From CAYXAA01 sp964462985 (GTDB lineage Bacteria > Pseudomonadota > Alphaproteobacteria > Rhizobiales > Stappiaceae): DNA of 64,000 bases. Shown in pieces: positions 1 to 9,527 of this stretch. The notes below the pieces were generated by a model. It worked only from the letters and a program-made list of their open reading frames with translations, made no database searches and was not told the origin of the DNA. Where the stretch lies: NCBI GenBank assembly GCA_964462985.1, contig CAYXAA010000019.1:1-64000 (forward strand), given 5' to 3'. The position numbers were made by a program, and so were the translations under genes. Numbering within the stretch: position 1 is the first letter of the stretch; each line of letters begins with the position of its first letter.

Positions 1-331
1 TATGATGTGGCCGATCCTGCTTGCGCTCTTCCCAACGGGTTTCGTTGCCGCCGCTGGACCTCGCGATCGACGTGTCTGTCCGCATCGTCACGCTGAAGTT
101 CCTGAACTGCAGGATGTCGCCGACGCGTGCCGACCCAAGCGTGATCTCACGGCCCCACTTATAGTCGGCGGAGGGCGTCACCTCGGCGCAGTCGGCGACG
201 CTCTTCACGCCGAGAGACCGGAGGGCATTGTCGACCAGGGTAAAGCATTCGCCATTGCCTTCCTGACTCCCCAGCCTTTGAAGAGCGAATCGGATGACCT
301 GAGCGGATTGCTGCTTCGAGATATCGGGCAT
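1..331 (-). CDS. Partial CHAP/NlpC-P60-like hypothetical protein (C-terminus off the left edge)
   Basis: The minus strand is open from an ATG at 331 to the window edge, about 110 codons, with an AGGAG five to six bases upstream of the ATG. The protein begins MPDISKQQSAQ and carries GECFTLVD near residue 30, then GDILQFRNF near residue 77, and ends at the edge in DRPHH. A Cys after a helix, a GD-x-hh-QF strand and a His near the end are the layout of papain-fold (CHAP or NlpC/P60-like) domains, so Cys in GECF and one of the final His residues could be catalytic. The family assignment is inference from motifs. It is divergent from dapF. Real coding is likely because the frame is open, the start is well supported and codon use matches the neighbours. 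Confidence 0.6.
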   Translation of the reverse strand, partial: MPDISKQQSAQVIRFALQRLGSQEGNGECFTLVDNALRSLGVKSVADCAEVTPSADYKWGREITLGSARVGDILQFRNFSVTMRTDTSIARSSGGNETRWEERKQDRPHH

Positions 332-612
332 GACCGCTCCTGGCTTCTAGAGTAAAAGGCACTGTTACGGAGGGCTTCATATGTTGCGCCGCTATGCCGC
401 CGTGTTCTGTAATCGACGTCACATTGGTAACCCGTTGCGCTCGACGGTGGCTCGAAGAAGAATCCCGCGGGCCACATCAACCGGTCCGAAGAAACGATAA
501 AGCCGCAGCGCTGGAAATTTCCGCCGGTTTCCGCCATATACGGGCCATGGCGGGCTCGAGGGGCGCGCAGTCGCGCGAGCAAGGGCGCGAGGAACGAGAG
601 CTCTCTGAAGCG

Positions 613-1518
613 ATGACGGACAAGCGCATACCCTTTCTGAAGATGAACGGGCTCGGCAACGATTTCGTCGTCTGGGACGCGCGCGAGATGCCGCTCCTGC
701 TTACGCCGGCCCAGATTCGCGCGATCGGCGACCGCAGGACGGGCATTGGCTTCGATCAGATGATCACCGTCGAGCGCTCTCCCGCCGGCGCGGACGCGTT
801 CATGCGGATCCACAATCGCGACGGCAGCGAGGTCGACGCCTGCGGCAATGCAACGCGCTGCGTCGGTCGGTTGCTGATGGAGGAAAGCGGACGCGAGGCC
901 GTCGCCATCGAGACCAACGCCGGCGTGCTCGGTGTGCTTCGGACCGGCGATCCGTGCCGAGTCACCGTCGACATGGGCATGCCGCGGCTGCGCTGGGACG
1001 AGATTCCGCTCGCCGAGGAGTTTCATGATACGCGCGCGATCGAGCTGCAGATCGGACCGATCGATGCGCCGATCCTGCATTCACCTTCGGTCGTTAACAT
1101 GGGCAATCCCCATGCCGTGTTTTGGGTCGCCGACATCGATGCCTTCGACCTGGAACGGATCGGACCGTTGCTCGAGAATCATCCGATCTTTCCGGAGCGT
1201 GCGAACATTTCGTTGGCTCACGTGCTCTCGGATAATGAGATCGAGGTGAAGGTGTGGGAGCGGGGCGCCGGACTGACCCGCGCATGCGGCACCGCCGCCT
1301 GTGCCGTGACGGTCGCCGCTGCCCGCGATGGTCGCACCGGACGGAAGGTCACGGTCGGCCTTCCCGGTGGCCAGCTCGACATCGAATGGCGCGACGACGG
1401 CCACGTGCTGATGACCGGAGATACTGAGATCGAGTTTGAGGGCGAGCTCGATTCCGACACGCTCACCTTTGCCAGGACGGCACCCGGTGACCGACCGCAG
1501 CCGGAGGTTGCCTCGTGA
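613..1518 (+). CDS. dapF: Diaminopimelate epimerase
   Basis: DapF interconverts LL- and meso-diaminopimelate in the cytoplasm, supplying lysine and peptidoglycan precursors. The 301-residue protein begins [18 protein letters not shown], the usual family N-terminus, which is why I chose 613 over the in-frame upstream extension. The two catalytic cysteines are visible as Cys77 in DACGNATRC and Cys225 in RACGTAACA. The stop overlaps the GTG start of mtaB by four bases, so the genes are probably translationally coupled. LysA, which uses the product, lies elsewhere in the window at 18.7-20.0 kb. Confidence 0.97.
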   Translation: MTDKRIPFLKMNGLGNDFVVWDAREMPLLLTPAQIRAIGDRRTGIGFDQMITVERSPAGADAFMRIHNRDGSEVDACGNATRCVGRLLMEESGREAVAIETNAGVLGVLRTGDPCRVTVDMGMPRLRWDEIPLAEEFHDTRAIELQIGPIDAPILHSPSVVNMGNPHAVFWVADIDAFDLERIGPLLENHPIFPERANISLAHVLSDNEIEVKVWERGAGLTRACGTAACAVTVAAARDGRTGRKVTVGLPGGQLDIEWRDDGHVLMTGDTEIEFEGELDSDTLTFARTAPGDRPQPEVAS

Positions 1519-2783
1519 GTGTCGACGTCGTTACCTTCGGCTGCCGTTTGAATGCCTACGAATCCGAAGTCATGAAGCGCGAGGCGGAGGCCGCGGGGCT
1601 TGCCAATGCCGTGCTGGTCAACACCTGCGCAGTGACGGCCGAAGCCGTACGGCAGGCACGGCAGGCGATCCGCCGCGCCCGCCGCGACAATCCTGCCGCG
1701 CGGATTATCGTCACCGGATGCGCCGCCCAGACCGAAGCTTCAACCTTCGCCGAAATGGAAGAGGTCGATCTCGTCCTCGGCAATACAGAAAAGCTGGAAC
1801 GCGCATCCTATGGCCGCGTGGCGGACTTCGGCATCGACCAGACGGAGAAGGTGCTGGTCAACGACATCATGAGCGTCAAGGAGACAGCCGGCCACCTGAT
1901 CGACGGGCTCGGGGGCCGGGCACGAGCCTTCGTTCAAATTCAGAACGGCTGCGATCACCGCTGCACCTTCTGCATTATTCCTTATGGTCGCGGCAATTCA
2001 CGCTCGGTCCCGATGGGGGTTGTAGTCGATCAGATCCGCCGCCTGACCGGCAACGGCTACCGTGAGATCGTGCTGACCGGCGTCGACATCACAAGCTACG
2101 GTGCTGATCTGCCCGGAAGTCCGACGCTTGGCGACCTGACGCTCAAGATCCTGAAGCTCGTCCCCGACCTCGACCGCCTACGGCTGTCGTCGATCGATTC
2201 CATTGAGGCTGACCCGGCGCTGATGCGCGCGATCGCGGAAGAGGAGCGGCTGATGCCGCATTTCCATCTTTCGCTGCAGGCGGGCGACGACCTGATCCTG
2301 AAGCGGATGAAGCGCCGACACCTGCGCTCAGACACCATCCGCTTCTGCAATGAGGTCCGCCGCCTTCGCCCCGAGGTCGTTTTCGGTGCCGATATCATCG
2401 CCGGCTTTCCGACCGAGACCGAGGCGATGTTCGACAACACGCTGAAGATCATCGACGACTGCGGCCTGACCCACCTTCACGTCTTCCCATTCTCGCCGCG
2501 CCCTGGCACACCAGCCGCCCGCATGCCGCAGGTGGAGCGTGTGATTGTGAAGGAGCGGGCGGCCCGACTCAGAGAAAAGGGCGAGGTCGCACTCGGGCGG
2601 CATCTCGCCGCCGAGGTCGGGCGCACCCGCATTGCCCTGGTCGAGCAGGAAGGTCTCGGCCGTACCGAGCAGTTCACCCAGGTCGAAGTCGCCGGCGGCA
2701 AGCCGGGCAGCCTGATCCCGGTCCGGATTGCCGGTCACACGGGCCGCCATCTCGTCGGCGAGCCGATTGCAGAGGCGGCGTGA
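1515..2783 (+). CDS. mtaB: tRNA (N6-threonylcarbamoyladenosine(37)-C2)-methylthiotransferase MtaB
   Basis: MtaB is a radical-SAM enzyme that adds a methylthio group to t6A37 of tRNAs. The 422-residue protein has the three N-terminal cluster cysteines (Cys10, Cys38, Cys69), the radical-SAM triad Cys146-x3-Cys150-x2-Cys153 in [16 protein letters not shown], and a C-terminal TRAM-like region. The GTG start overlaps the dapF stop (GTGA), and ftsY follows four bases after the stop. The MiaB-like subfamily choice rests on [10 protein letters not shown] at the N-terminus rather than the MiaB signature. dapF-mtaB-ftsY is a common alphaproteobacterial order. Confidence 0.93.
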   Translation: MSVDVVTFGCRLNAYESEVMKREAEAAGLANAVLVNTCAVTAEAVRQARQAIRRARRDNPAARIIVTGCAAQTEASTFAEMEEVDLVLGNTEKLERASYGRVADFGIDQTEKVLVNDIMSVKETAGHLIDGLGGRARAFVQIQNGCDHRCTFCIIPYGRGNSRSVPMGVVVDQIRRLTGNGYREIVLTGVDITSYGADLPGSPTLGDLTLKILKLVPDLDRLRLSSIDSIEADPALMRAIAEEERLMPHFHLSLQAGDDLILKRMKRRHLRSDTIRFCNEVRRLRPEVVFGADIIAGFPTETEAMFDNTLKIIDDCGLTHLHVFPFSPRPGTPAARMPQVERVIVKERAARLREKGEVALGRHLAAEVGRTRIALVEQEGLGRTEQFTQVEVAGGKPGSLIPVRIAGHTGRHLVGEPIAEAA

Positions 2784-2787
2784 TCCG

Positions 2788-3984
2788 ATGAGCGAAAAGA
2801 AGCGCGGATTGTTCGGCCGTCTGTTTCGCGGCAAGGACGACGTTGACACGACGCCGACGGTAGAGTCCGAGGTCACGCCGGAAGCATTGGAGCCGGTGAC
2901 CCCGGCGGATGAGGCGGCCTCTCCCGAAACACCAGCGGCGCCGCCCAAACCGTTCGAGGCCGTTGAGCCTCGGGTCCCGCAGCCTCCGGCGACCGACGCC
3001 GCGCCACCTGTGGTGGAGCCCCGGCCGCCAGCGCCGGAGGTGCCCGCAATCCAGGAGACCCCACGCAAGAGTTGGCTCTCCCGGCTGAAGAACGGCCTCT
3101 CGCGCTCGTCGACCGCGCTCACCGGCGGAATCACCGCGCTCTTCACCAAGAAGAAGCTTGATGCCGCAACTCTGGAAGAGCTTGAAGACCTCCTGATCCA
3201 GTCGGATCTCGGTGCCGACACGGCAATCGCCATCACCGAACGTCTAGCGGAGGGACGTTTCGATAAGGAAATAGCACCCGAAGAAGTTCGCCGCGTGCTC
3301 GCCGAGGAGATCGAAAGGGTGCTTTCTCCAGTTGCGGCCCCCTTGACGCTTGATGCGACGCTCAAGCCGCATGTGATCCTCGTGGTCGGCGTCAACGGCA
3401 CCGGCAAGACCACCACGATCGGCAAGCTTGCGGCCAAATTCGCGGCAGAGGGTCGCAAGGTGATGCTGGCGGCCGGCGACACCTTCCGCGCCGCCGCCGT
3501 CGAGCAGCTCAAGATCTGGGGTTCGAGGACCGGCGCCCCGGTCGTGGCCCGCGATACCGGCGCCGATGCCGCTGGCCTGGTGTTTGATGCCATGCAGGAG
3601 GCGAAAGCGGCTGACGTCGATGTGCTCCTGATCGACACGGCCGGTCGGCTGCAAAACCGCGCTGAACTGATGGCGGAACTGGAAAAGGTCGTGCGCGTCA
3701 TCAAGAAGCTCGATCCGGACGCGCCACACACTGTCCTGCTCACCCTCGACGCCACGACCGGGCAGAACGCGATAAACCAGGTCGAGATCTTCGGCCGCAC
3801 AGCAGGCGTCACCGGTCTGGTGATGACCAAGCTTGACGGTACTGCCCGGGGCGGCATCCTGGTCGCCATAGCGGCCAAGCACAAGCTGCCGGTCCATTTC
3901 ATTGGTGTCGGTGAAGGCGTGGACGATCTCGAACCGTTCACGGCCAAGGATTTTGCCGGCGCCATTGCAGGACTCGGCGCCTGA
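2788..3984 (+). CDS. ftsY: Signal recognition particle receptor FtsY
   Basis: FtsY is the membrane-associated GTPase that receives ribosome-SRP complexes; its partner Ffh is encoded at 44.6-46.1 kb. The 398-residue protein starts MSEKKRGLFGRLFRG, a basic amphipathic membrane-targeting stretch, followed by a Pro/Glu-rich linker to about residue 95, the N domain, and the G domain with G1 GVNGTGKTTT near residue 201, DTAGR and TKLDGTARGG. The start follows the mtaB stop at once, so it is likely part of the dapF-mtaB operon. A long minus-strand open frame over this gene is a codon-bias shadow. Confidence 0.97.
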   Translation: MSEKKRGLFGRLFRGKDDVDTTPTVESEVTPEALEPVTPADEAASPETPAAPPKPFEAVEPRVPQPPATDAAPPVVEPRPPAPEVPAIQETPRKSWLSRLKNGLSRSSTALTGGITALFTKKKLDAATLEELEDLLIQSDLGADTAIAITERLAEGRFDKEIAPEEVRRVLAEEIERVLSPVAAPLTLDATLKPHVILVVGVNGTGKTTTIGKLAAKFAAEGRKVMLAAGDTFRAAAVEQLKIWGSRTGAPVVARDTGADAAGLVFDAMQEAKAADVDVLLIDTAGRLQNRAELMAELEKVVRVIKKLDPDAPHTVLLTLDATTGQNAINQVEIFGRTAGVTGLVMTKLDGTARGGILVAIAAKHKLPVHFIGVGEGVDDLEPFTAKDFAGAIAGLGA

Positions 3985-4029
3985 CCTCACTTTTGTTTCA
4001 AGGCTACCAGACACGGACGTCCCGACTTC

Positions 4030-4668
4030 ATGGAATTCGAACGAGCGCCAAACGACCCTGACCGGAAGGAACTGTCCCCGCTTCTCAAGCTCGCGCTCGA
4101 GCTCGGGCCGCTGGTGTTGTTCTTTTTCGCCAATGCTCGGGGCGAGGATCTGGCGGCGGCCTTTCCGTCGCTGGCGGTGCTCGGCGGGCCGATCTTCATC
4201 GCCACGGCCGCATTTATGGTGGCAATCGCAATTTCGCTAACTGTGTCCTACGTCCTGACTCGCCGGCTTCCGGTGATGCCAATGGTCTCGGGCGTTGTCG
4301 TCCTGGTGTTCGGTGCGCTGACGATTTGGTTGCAGGACGAACTCTTCATCAAGCTGAAGCCGACGATCGTCAACCTGCTATTTGCCGGAGTCCTGCTCGG
4401 CGGACTGGCTTTCGGCAAGCCGCTGCTCGGCTATGTTTTCGATAGCGTCTTTCGGCTCGATGATGCCGGTTGGAGCAAGCTGACCCTGCGCTGGGGTCTA
4501 TTTTTTCTGTTCCTTGCCGCGCTCAACGAGGTTGTCTGGCGCACGTTCTCGACCGACTTCTGGGTGTCGTTCAAGGTCTTTGGCATTATGCCGATCACGA
4601 TCGTCTTCACGCTGTTCCAATTACCGCTGATCCAGCGCCACTCTCGTCCCGAGGAAGAAACTCAGTAG
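4030..4668 (+). CDS. yciB: Inner membrane septation protein A (YciB/IspZ family)
   Basis: This is a 212-residue polytopic inner-membrane protein of the YciB/IspZ family, linked to septation and envelope integrity; its exact role is not settled. After the soluble N-terminus come [17 protein letters not shown], the family signature, and about five hydrophobic segments. The motif [17 protein letters not shown] near the C-terminus is also typical. It sits 45 bases after ftsY on the same strand, as is usual in this order. Its stop overlaps the 3' end of the convergent DUF1737 gene by seven bases. Confidence 0.93.
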   Translation: MEFERAPNDPDRKELSPLLKLALELGPLVLFFFANARGEDLAAAFPSLAVLGGPIFIATAAFMVAIAISLTVSYVLTRRLPVMPMVSGVVVLVFGALTIWLQDELFIKLKPTIVNLLFAGVLLGGLAFGKPLLGYVFDSVFRLDDAGWSKLTLRWGLFFLFLAALNEVVWRTFSTDFWVSFKVFGIMPITIVFTLFQLPLIQRHSRPEEETQ

Positions 4669-4868
4669 TCGCCCAGCTTGATCTCGGGCCTGTAATCCTC
4701 ACCCTCGACCTCCTTGATGACGGCCTGACCACAGATCGTCTGCCCACGGACCGGATCGAATGTCAGTGAAGGTGATCCAGCGAGCTGCCATCCCTTGTTG
4801 AGTGCCTGGGTCACTCGATGGCAGAATTGAGCATCGTCGGGTCCGGTGATGAAGCGGTAGAGTTTCAT
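4662..4868 (-). CDS. DUF1737 domain-containing small protein
   Basis: This 68-residue protein begins [19 protein letters not shown] and contains [16 protein letters not shown], the pattern of the DUF1737 family. The family has no established function. The ATG at 4868 has AGGA about seven bases upstream. It lies 76 bases downstream of the CoA-ester lyase gene on the same strand, a pairing I recall from other Hyphomicrobiales, so the two probably share a transcript. It has no signal peptide or membrane segment and is likely cytoplasmic. Confidence 0.85.
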   Translation of the reverse strand: MKLYRFITGPDDAQFCHRVTQALNKGWQLAGSPSLTFDPVRGQTICGQAVIKEVEGEDYRPEIKLGDY

Positions 4869-4944
4869 CTCTTGTCCTACAAAGGCACCTTCGTTCGTCT
4901 GAGCAATGGTTCAGGTCTCGGATTGGAGGCCCTCAGGCGCTTCG

Positions 4945-5832
4945 TCAGCCACGCGCCGCGATCGCGTCGGCAATCGCCACCAGCCGGCGGCCACTGTCGG
5001 CGTGCAGGCGCTCCACCATGCGGCCGTCGAGCTGGATCGCGCCCTTGTTGGCATTCTCTGGCAGGTCGAAGGCGGCAATGACCTTCCGTGCCCAATCGAC
5101 TTCCGCCTCGGCCGGGGAAAATGCAACGTTGCAGGCCTCGATCTGTCTAGGATGGATCAACGTCTTCCCATCAAGACCCAGTTCGGCTCCCTGGCGGCAC
5201 TCGGCAGCGAAGCCGAGGTCGTCGGCAAAGTCGTTGTACACGCCGTCAATGATGTCGATGCCGTAGGCACGCGCTGCTGCCACGCAAGTCATAAGCCAGG
5301 GCAACATTGCGGCTCTGCCAGGCGTCAACCGCGCCCCGGTTTCCTTGGCTAGGTCGTTGGTGCCCATCACGAAGCAGGAAAGCCGCGTATCAGGATTCAT
5401 CGCCGTTTCGGCGATGACCCGTGCATTCAGCATGGCGAGCGGCGTTTCCATCATCGCCCAAAGCCGCAGCGCCTCGGGCGCCCCGGCGGCGTTGACAATG
5501 CTTGCCACGCGTTGGAGGTCGGCCGGGACAGAAACTTTGGGCACCAGAATGGCGTCCGGCCCGGCCGCAATTGCCGCCTCGAGATCGGCGGCACCCCAAG
5601 ACGTATTGAGGCCGTTGATACGAATGACCAGCTCACGCAGACCATAAGCGCCTCCCTTGACGGCGGCCATCACCTGGTCGCGCGCGGTTTCCTTGACATC
5701 GGGTGCGACCGCGTCTTCCAGATCGAGGATCAGGACATCGGCGGCAAGCGTCTTCGCCTTCTCCAGCGCCCGGGCGTTTGACCCGGGCACGTAGAGAACA
5801 CTGCGGCGGGGACGAAAGAAGGTTTGTGTCAT
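4945..5832 (-). CDS. HpcH/HpaI aldolase / citrate lyase beta-like CoA ester lyase
   Basis: The 295-residue protein begins MTQTFFRPRRSVLYVPGSN, has ILDLEDAVAPD (Mg- and substrate-binding Glu/Asp) and a later LSCFVMGTNDLAKETG, the pattern of the CitE-like branch. Members cleave or hydrolyse malyl-CoA, methylmalyl-CoA or citramalyl-CoA. The substrate cannot be set from sequence alone. I chose the ATG at 5832 because upstream residues do not resemble the family. Nearby acyl-CoA genes (hbd, etfAB, tesB, acs) fit a role in CoA-ester metabolism but are not in the same operon. DUF1737 lies directly downstream. Confidence 0.88.
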   Translation of the reverse strand: MTQTFFRPRRSVLYVPGSNARALEKAKTLAADVLILDLEDAVAPDVKETARDQVMAAVKGGAYGLRELVIRINGLNTSWGAADLEAAIAAGPDAILVPKVSVPADLQRVASIVNAAGAPEALRLWAMMETPLAMLNARVIAETAMNPDTRLSCFVMGTNDLAKETGARLTPGRAAMLPWLMTCVAAARAYGIDIIDGVYNDFADDLGFAAECRQGAELGLDGKTLIHPRQIEACNVAFSPAEAEVDWARKVIAAFDLPENANKGAIQLDGRMVERLHADSGRRLVAIADAIAARG

Positions 5833-5955
5833 CGGTCGGTCCGGTCCGGCGGCACGCGTTCCGCAGCGCTTCGCGTCGTGCCGATCGAAGATTGGATAAG
5901 GGATCGATTTCAAGGTGCTGGGGCCATCTCGGTAACACAAACCCCGACTGGGATG

Positions 5956-6873
5956 CTAATCGCTCCGTGACACAGGTGCCACCCGCCTTTCGGCGGGTTG
6001 GCGAAGAATCATGTCTTTGGCGGCAATCACGGCGCCGACCGTGATCATGAGGCAGGCGGTGCCGACCGCCGCTGTGAAGGCGCCGAAGCCGAACGCGATC
6101 AGAAGCATCGTGGACAGAAGAGGAGCCGCATAGGCGCCGGCACCCAGCACCTGGATGTCGCCGCGCTTCACCCCGGCGTCCCAGACGAAAAAGGCAAGAC
6201 CGACCGGAAAAATGCCGAGCGCAGCCACCGCCAGCCATTGTGACAGGCCCTGCGGCCAGACAGTGTCCTCCAGCGTGACATGGGCAATGGCGGAGAGGGC
6301 GGCGGTCGCCAGACAGAAGCCAGCTACCGCCTCTGTCGGTACTGCGCCGAGTCGGCGCGACAGCACGGAGTAGCTCGACCAGAACAGCGACGATGCAACG
6401 GCCGCCAGGTAGCCGAGTGCATAGGCCGGGTCAAAGACAAGGCTTTCGCCTCTGGTGACGAGCAAGGCAGCGCCGCCGAGGCCCAGCACGGTGCCGAGAA
6501 GGTGATGGGCTTTCAGGCGCTCGCCAGGCAAGAGTGCCGAAAACACAACAATCAGCAGTGGCCAAGTGTAATTGATCAGATTGGCCTCGACAGGCGGCGC
6601 GTTGCGGATTGCGGTGAAATAGAAGAAGTGGAAACCGAACAGGCCGAGCGTCCCGAATAGCCAGACCCGCACAGGCTGGCGGAGGGCTGATAGCCGACCG
6701 GTGAGTGCGAGGTAGGCCATGGCGAGACTACCGGAGAGGCCGAAGCAGAGCGCGTTGAGCAGGAAGGGAGGAACCGCGCCCGATCCGGCGCCGAACAGTC
6801 CGAGAGTCGACCACATCATTACGGCGGTGAGGCCGATTAGAGTGGCATGGAGGCGCTGGGATGAAGCGGACAT
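5956..6873 (-). CDS. EamA/DMT-family transporter
   Basis: This is a 305-residue integral membrane protein with about ten hydrophobic segments and two EamA repeats, starting MSASSQRLHATLIGLTAVMM. EamA transporters export or import small metabolites; the substrate here is unknown. The motif NLINYTWPLLIVVFSALLPGE is characteristic of the first repeat. The ATG at 6873 is preferred; an in-frame TTG at 6903 would add ten residues. It ends 123 bases before the CoA-ester lyase start on the same strand. Confidence 0.87.
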   Translation of the reverse strand: MSASSQRLHATLIGLTAVMMWSTLGLFGAGSGAVPPFLLNALCFGLSGSLAMAYLALTGRLSALRQPVRVWLFGTLGLFGFHFFYFTAIRNAPPVEANLINYTWPLLIVVFSALLPGERLKAHHLLGTVLGLGGAALLVTRGESLVFDPAYALGYLAAVASSLFWSSYSVLSRRLGAVPTEAVAGFCLATAALSAIAHVTLEDTVWPQGLSQWLAVAALGIFPVGLAFFVWDAGVKRGDIQVLGAGAYAAPLLSTMLLIAFGFGAFTAAVGTACLMITVGAVIAAKDMILRQPAERRVAPVSRSD

Positions 6874-7032
6874 TGGTTCGTCGAAAATGGCAGGGTCAGG
6901 CAATTGGGCGCGCGATCATGCGCCGGCGACCACGGTCCGGCAAGCCCTTGCGTATGCGTTCGACGGCCGACTTGATCAACGCCGTCATTCGGGACAAGGT
7001 GGCGGCCGATTGATCCATGTTGCGGAGCCCTC

Positions 7033-7494
7033 ATGACCAAAATCGAGATTAAGGCGCTCGGGCCCGACGACGCCCTGGCGCTCGCGCCGCTGATCGCCGA
7101 ATATGCTCAGGCCCTGAGGCGCGGCGCACCACGGCGGCCGGACCAGTTCTATGCCGAACGAATTCTCGGCGATCGCACGGCGGAGGTTGTCGGAGCTTTC
7201 GCTGACGGAGCCCTTGTGGGGTTTGCGATCTTCTTCGACCTGCCCGAGATCATCACCGGGCTGCGTGTCGGTCAGATCGATGAGATCTATGTTCATCCGG
7301 ATGCCCGTAACAAGGGCATTGCACGGCGGATGATTGAAACACTGGTGACGGAGGGCCAGAGTCGAGGGTGGTTGGAACTGCGATGGATTGTCCCGGTGAA
7401 GAACGCGCCCGCGGTCGCGCTCTACGACAAGATTGCCGAACCGGCGAACTGGAAGGGCTACACAATACCTATCGATCGCCAAGCGGCACTCTGA
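7033..7494 (+). CDS. GNAT-family N-acetyltransferase
   Basis: The 153-residue protein is a single GNAT domain. The acetyl-CoA loop is seen in IDEIYVHPDARNKGIARRM (the R/Q-x-x-G-x-A/G signature as NKGIAR), followed by a conserved ALYDKI strand-helix. Substrate is unknown; small stand-alone GNATs act on amines, amino acids or protein N-termini. The ATG has GGAG about nine bases upstream. It is flanked by minus-strand genes, so it is probably its own transcription unit. Confidence 0.88.
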   Translation: MTKIEIKALGPDDALALAPLIAEYAQALRRGAPRRPDQFYAERILGDRTAEVVGAFADGALVGFAIFFDLPEIITGLRVGQIDEIYVHPDARNKGIARRMIETLVTEGQSRGWLELRWIVPVKNAPAVALYDKIAEPANWKGYTIPIDRQAAL

Positions 7495-7557
7495 GTACCC
7501 GGTCCATCACGGGCTTCCTCTCGATCCGGGTTGGTCAAGGCTCGACGGGCGAATCGC

Positions 7558-8601
7558 TCAATAGAGCGTCGGCACCATGCCAAGTGGCAGAATCCCGACT
7601 TGCGCCTTGCCGCGGTCAAAGCTGACAGTGACAGTGGCGGCGTCCTGGCCGTCGAGTGTCGCCGGCCTGCCTAAACCGGTCACCGCACCTTGGAGTAGCT
7701 TCGGCACATTGGAGCCCGGCGGAAAGAACGGCGCGAGAGCCTCGGTCAACCGTTCGGCGCCAGCAATGGTGATCGGCAGGACGCCGGAAAGCCGCCCTGC
7801 TTCATCAATGCCGAGCCGACCATCCGCCGCAAGCACCGTCCCTCTCGATGCAATCCTGAGCCGCTCGATCACGATGCCATCCGGCGGTGCCAGAAGACCG
7901 GCGCGAACCAAGTCCTGCAGGCGGGTGGGAACGGCGCCTGCGAGCAACGGCGCGGCGTGGGACAAGGTGAGCAGAACGTCGAGATCCACCGAAGGAGCAC
8001 CATTGGGCAATGCGATTTGCTTCAGCGTAACCGCCGCATCTATTCCTTGCGTACGCTCCGGTGATCGGCGCAGGTGAACCTGACCCGAGGTCGCTCGTAC
8101 GGCATCGATCCCGAGCGCGGCGAGCACAATGGATGGCGCTTCCACACTGGCGTCGAACTGCATTAGCCCGCTGCCCGCGACCCTGGCACTGGCGCGCGCC
8201 GTCAGCCAATCCGCAGTCGTAGAGGCTCCGGCTAAGGAAAGCGAGCCGTAGTTCTCCACCGCAAGTGGTGCATCCGCTTCGAAAATCAGATGCGTCGGAT
8301 TATAGGCAAGGGCCACGGCACGGAACCCTGCAATGCTGACCATGCCGTGCTTCGGGTCTTCTACGCGCAGAGGTGTACAGGAAAGCTCGAACCGGAACGG
8401 AAAGCCGCCTATCACCTCGTTGCCGCAGCTTACGTCCCCGCCCTCGGACCGAGCGATGTCGCGGACATTGTCCGCCACGTTCGCAAAAACATTCTGACCG
8501 ATCGCCCAGAACAGTCCCCATCCGCCCGCCGCGACAACCACGAGTGCGATCAAGGCAATGTAACGCCGCGAAAATGATCTGCTTGGGGGAGGCGAAGACA
8601 T
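7558..8601 (-). CDS. DUF2125 domain-containing protein
   Basis: The 347-residue protein has one N-terminal membrane segment (RYIALIALVVVAAGGWGLFWAI) after a short basic stretch, then a long periplasmic-type beta-rich region. CGNEVIGGFPFRFELSC near residue 70 is typical of DUF2125, a family of unknown function common in alphaproteobacteria. The ATG at 8601 is chosen because it places the basic and hydrophobic segments close to the N-terminus; ATGs at 8616 and 8646 are possible. It is divergent from the ChaC-like gene. Confidence 0.85.
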   Translation of the reverse strand: MSSPPPSRSFSRRYIALIALVVVAAGGWGLFWAIGQNVFANVADNVRDIARSEGGDVSCGNEVIGGFPFRFELSCTPLRVEDPKHGMVSIAGFRAVALAYNPTHLIFEADAPLAVENYGSLSLAGASTTADWLTARASARVAGSGLMQFDASVEAPSIVLAALGIDAVRATSGQVHLRRSPERTQGIDAAVTLKQIALPNGAPSVDLDVLLTLSHAAPLLAGAVPTRLQDLVRAGLLAPPDGIVIERLRIASRGTVLAADGRLGIDEAGRLSGVLPITIAGAERLTEALAPFFPPGSNVPKLLQGAVTGLGRPATLDGQDAATVTVSFDRGKAQVGILPLGMVPTLY

Positions 8602-8795
8602 ATGGTTTGAACCCATTGGCGGTATTCGGCAGATGCTGCCGATCAAGCATGGGGACCCGTCGGATTCAAGGCTGTATCGCTTCCAGGTGGGCGTTGCGCG
8701 ACGTTCGCCAGCCTGTTACTCCCCGTCGGAACTCGGTCTGAAAAGCGCGCGCTGCCAGCCGCACTTTAACCAAGCAGAGGACGGTTCGCGAAGGA

Positions 8796-9380
8796 ATGCA
8801 GGATCTCTGGGTCTTCGGTTACGGTTCGCTGATGTGGCGGCCGGGTTTTGCTTATGAAGAGGCGGTGCCGGCGCTGCTTCGCGGCGCGCACCGCTCGCTC
8901 TGTGTCTATTCCTGGGTTCACCGCGGCACGGAGCAACGGCCGGGCCTCGTGCTTGGGCTCGACCGTGGCGGCGCCTGCCGGGGCGTCGCCTTCCGTGTTT
9001 CCGGCCGCAATCGCGAAAAGACGATCAGCTATCTGCGGGAGCGGGAACAGGCTACGATGGTCTACCGCGAGGCGGAGCGGCCTCTAAAGCTCCAGGACGG
9101 CGCGGCATCCACCGTGACGGCCCTGGCCTACCTGGTCGACCGCACGCACCCACAATATGCCGGGGTTCTGACCCGCGAACGTCAGTTAGCCCTGGTTCGC
9201 GGTGCGGTTGGACAGTCGGGCGCCAATCCTGACTACGTCCTCAATACTGCAAGACATCTCAACGAGCTCGGAATTCACGATCCGCTGTTGTCCTGGCTTG
9301 CAGCCGAGTTGACGGCTGAGGCGGTCGAAAGCGTGCAGACGGGTTGCGATCGTCGTCAGATGCAGCAAAAAATTATCTGA
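8796..9380 (+). CDS. ChaC-like gamma-glutamylcyclotransferase
   Basis: The 194-residue protein begins MQDLWVFGYGSLMWRPGF; the FGYGSL motif binds the gamma-glutamyl moiety, and the Glu in LREREQATMVYRE fits the catalytic acid of ChaC enzymes, which cleave glutathione to 5-oxoproline and Cys-Gly. The C-terminal NPDYVLNTARHLNELG block is also family-typical. It would act in cytoplasmic glutathione turnover. It stands alone, divergent from the DUF2125 gene. Confidence 0.9.
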   Translation: MQDLWVFGYGSLMWRPGFAYEEAVPALLRGAHRSLCVYSWVHRGTEQRPGLVLGLDRGGACRGVAFRVSGRNREKTISYLREREQATMVYREAERPLKLQDGAASTVTALAYLVDRTHPQYAGVLTRERQLALVRGAVGQSGANPDYVLNTARHLNELGIHDPLLSWLAAELTAEAVESVQTGCDRRQMQQKII

Positions 9381-9527
9381 CTCGCTTTTGCCGTATGAGT
9401 GGTTGGCCCCGTTCGCAGCCTTACCGCAATTTTACCTCGAATGCTGTCAGAGACGGGAACGGAGAGGGCGTTTACGCAATCGGTCGCGTTCACTGCGGAT
9501 TCGGCCTTTCGACTCAGATAAGACGCC

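Noticed and set aside
205..1080. Long open frame antisense to dapF
   Set aside because: dapF is clear on the plus strand with catalytic cysteines; the antisense frame is a GC-codon shadow with no family features.
2328..3965. 545-codon open frame antisense to mtaB and ftsY
   Set aside because: Ser/Arg-rich shadow of two well-supported genes.
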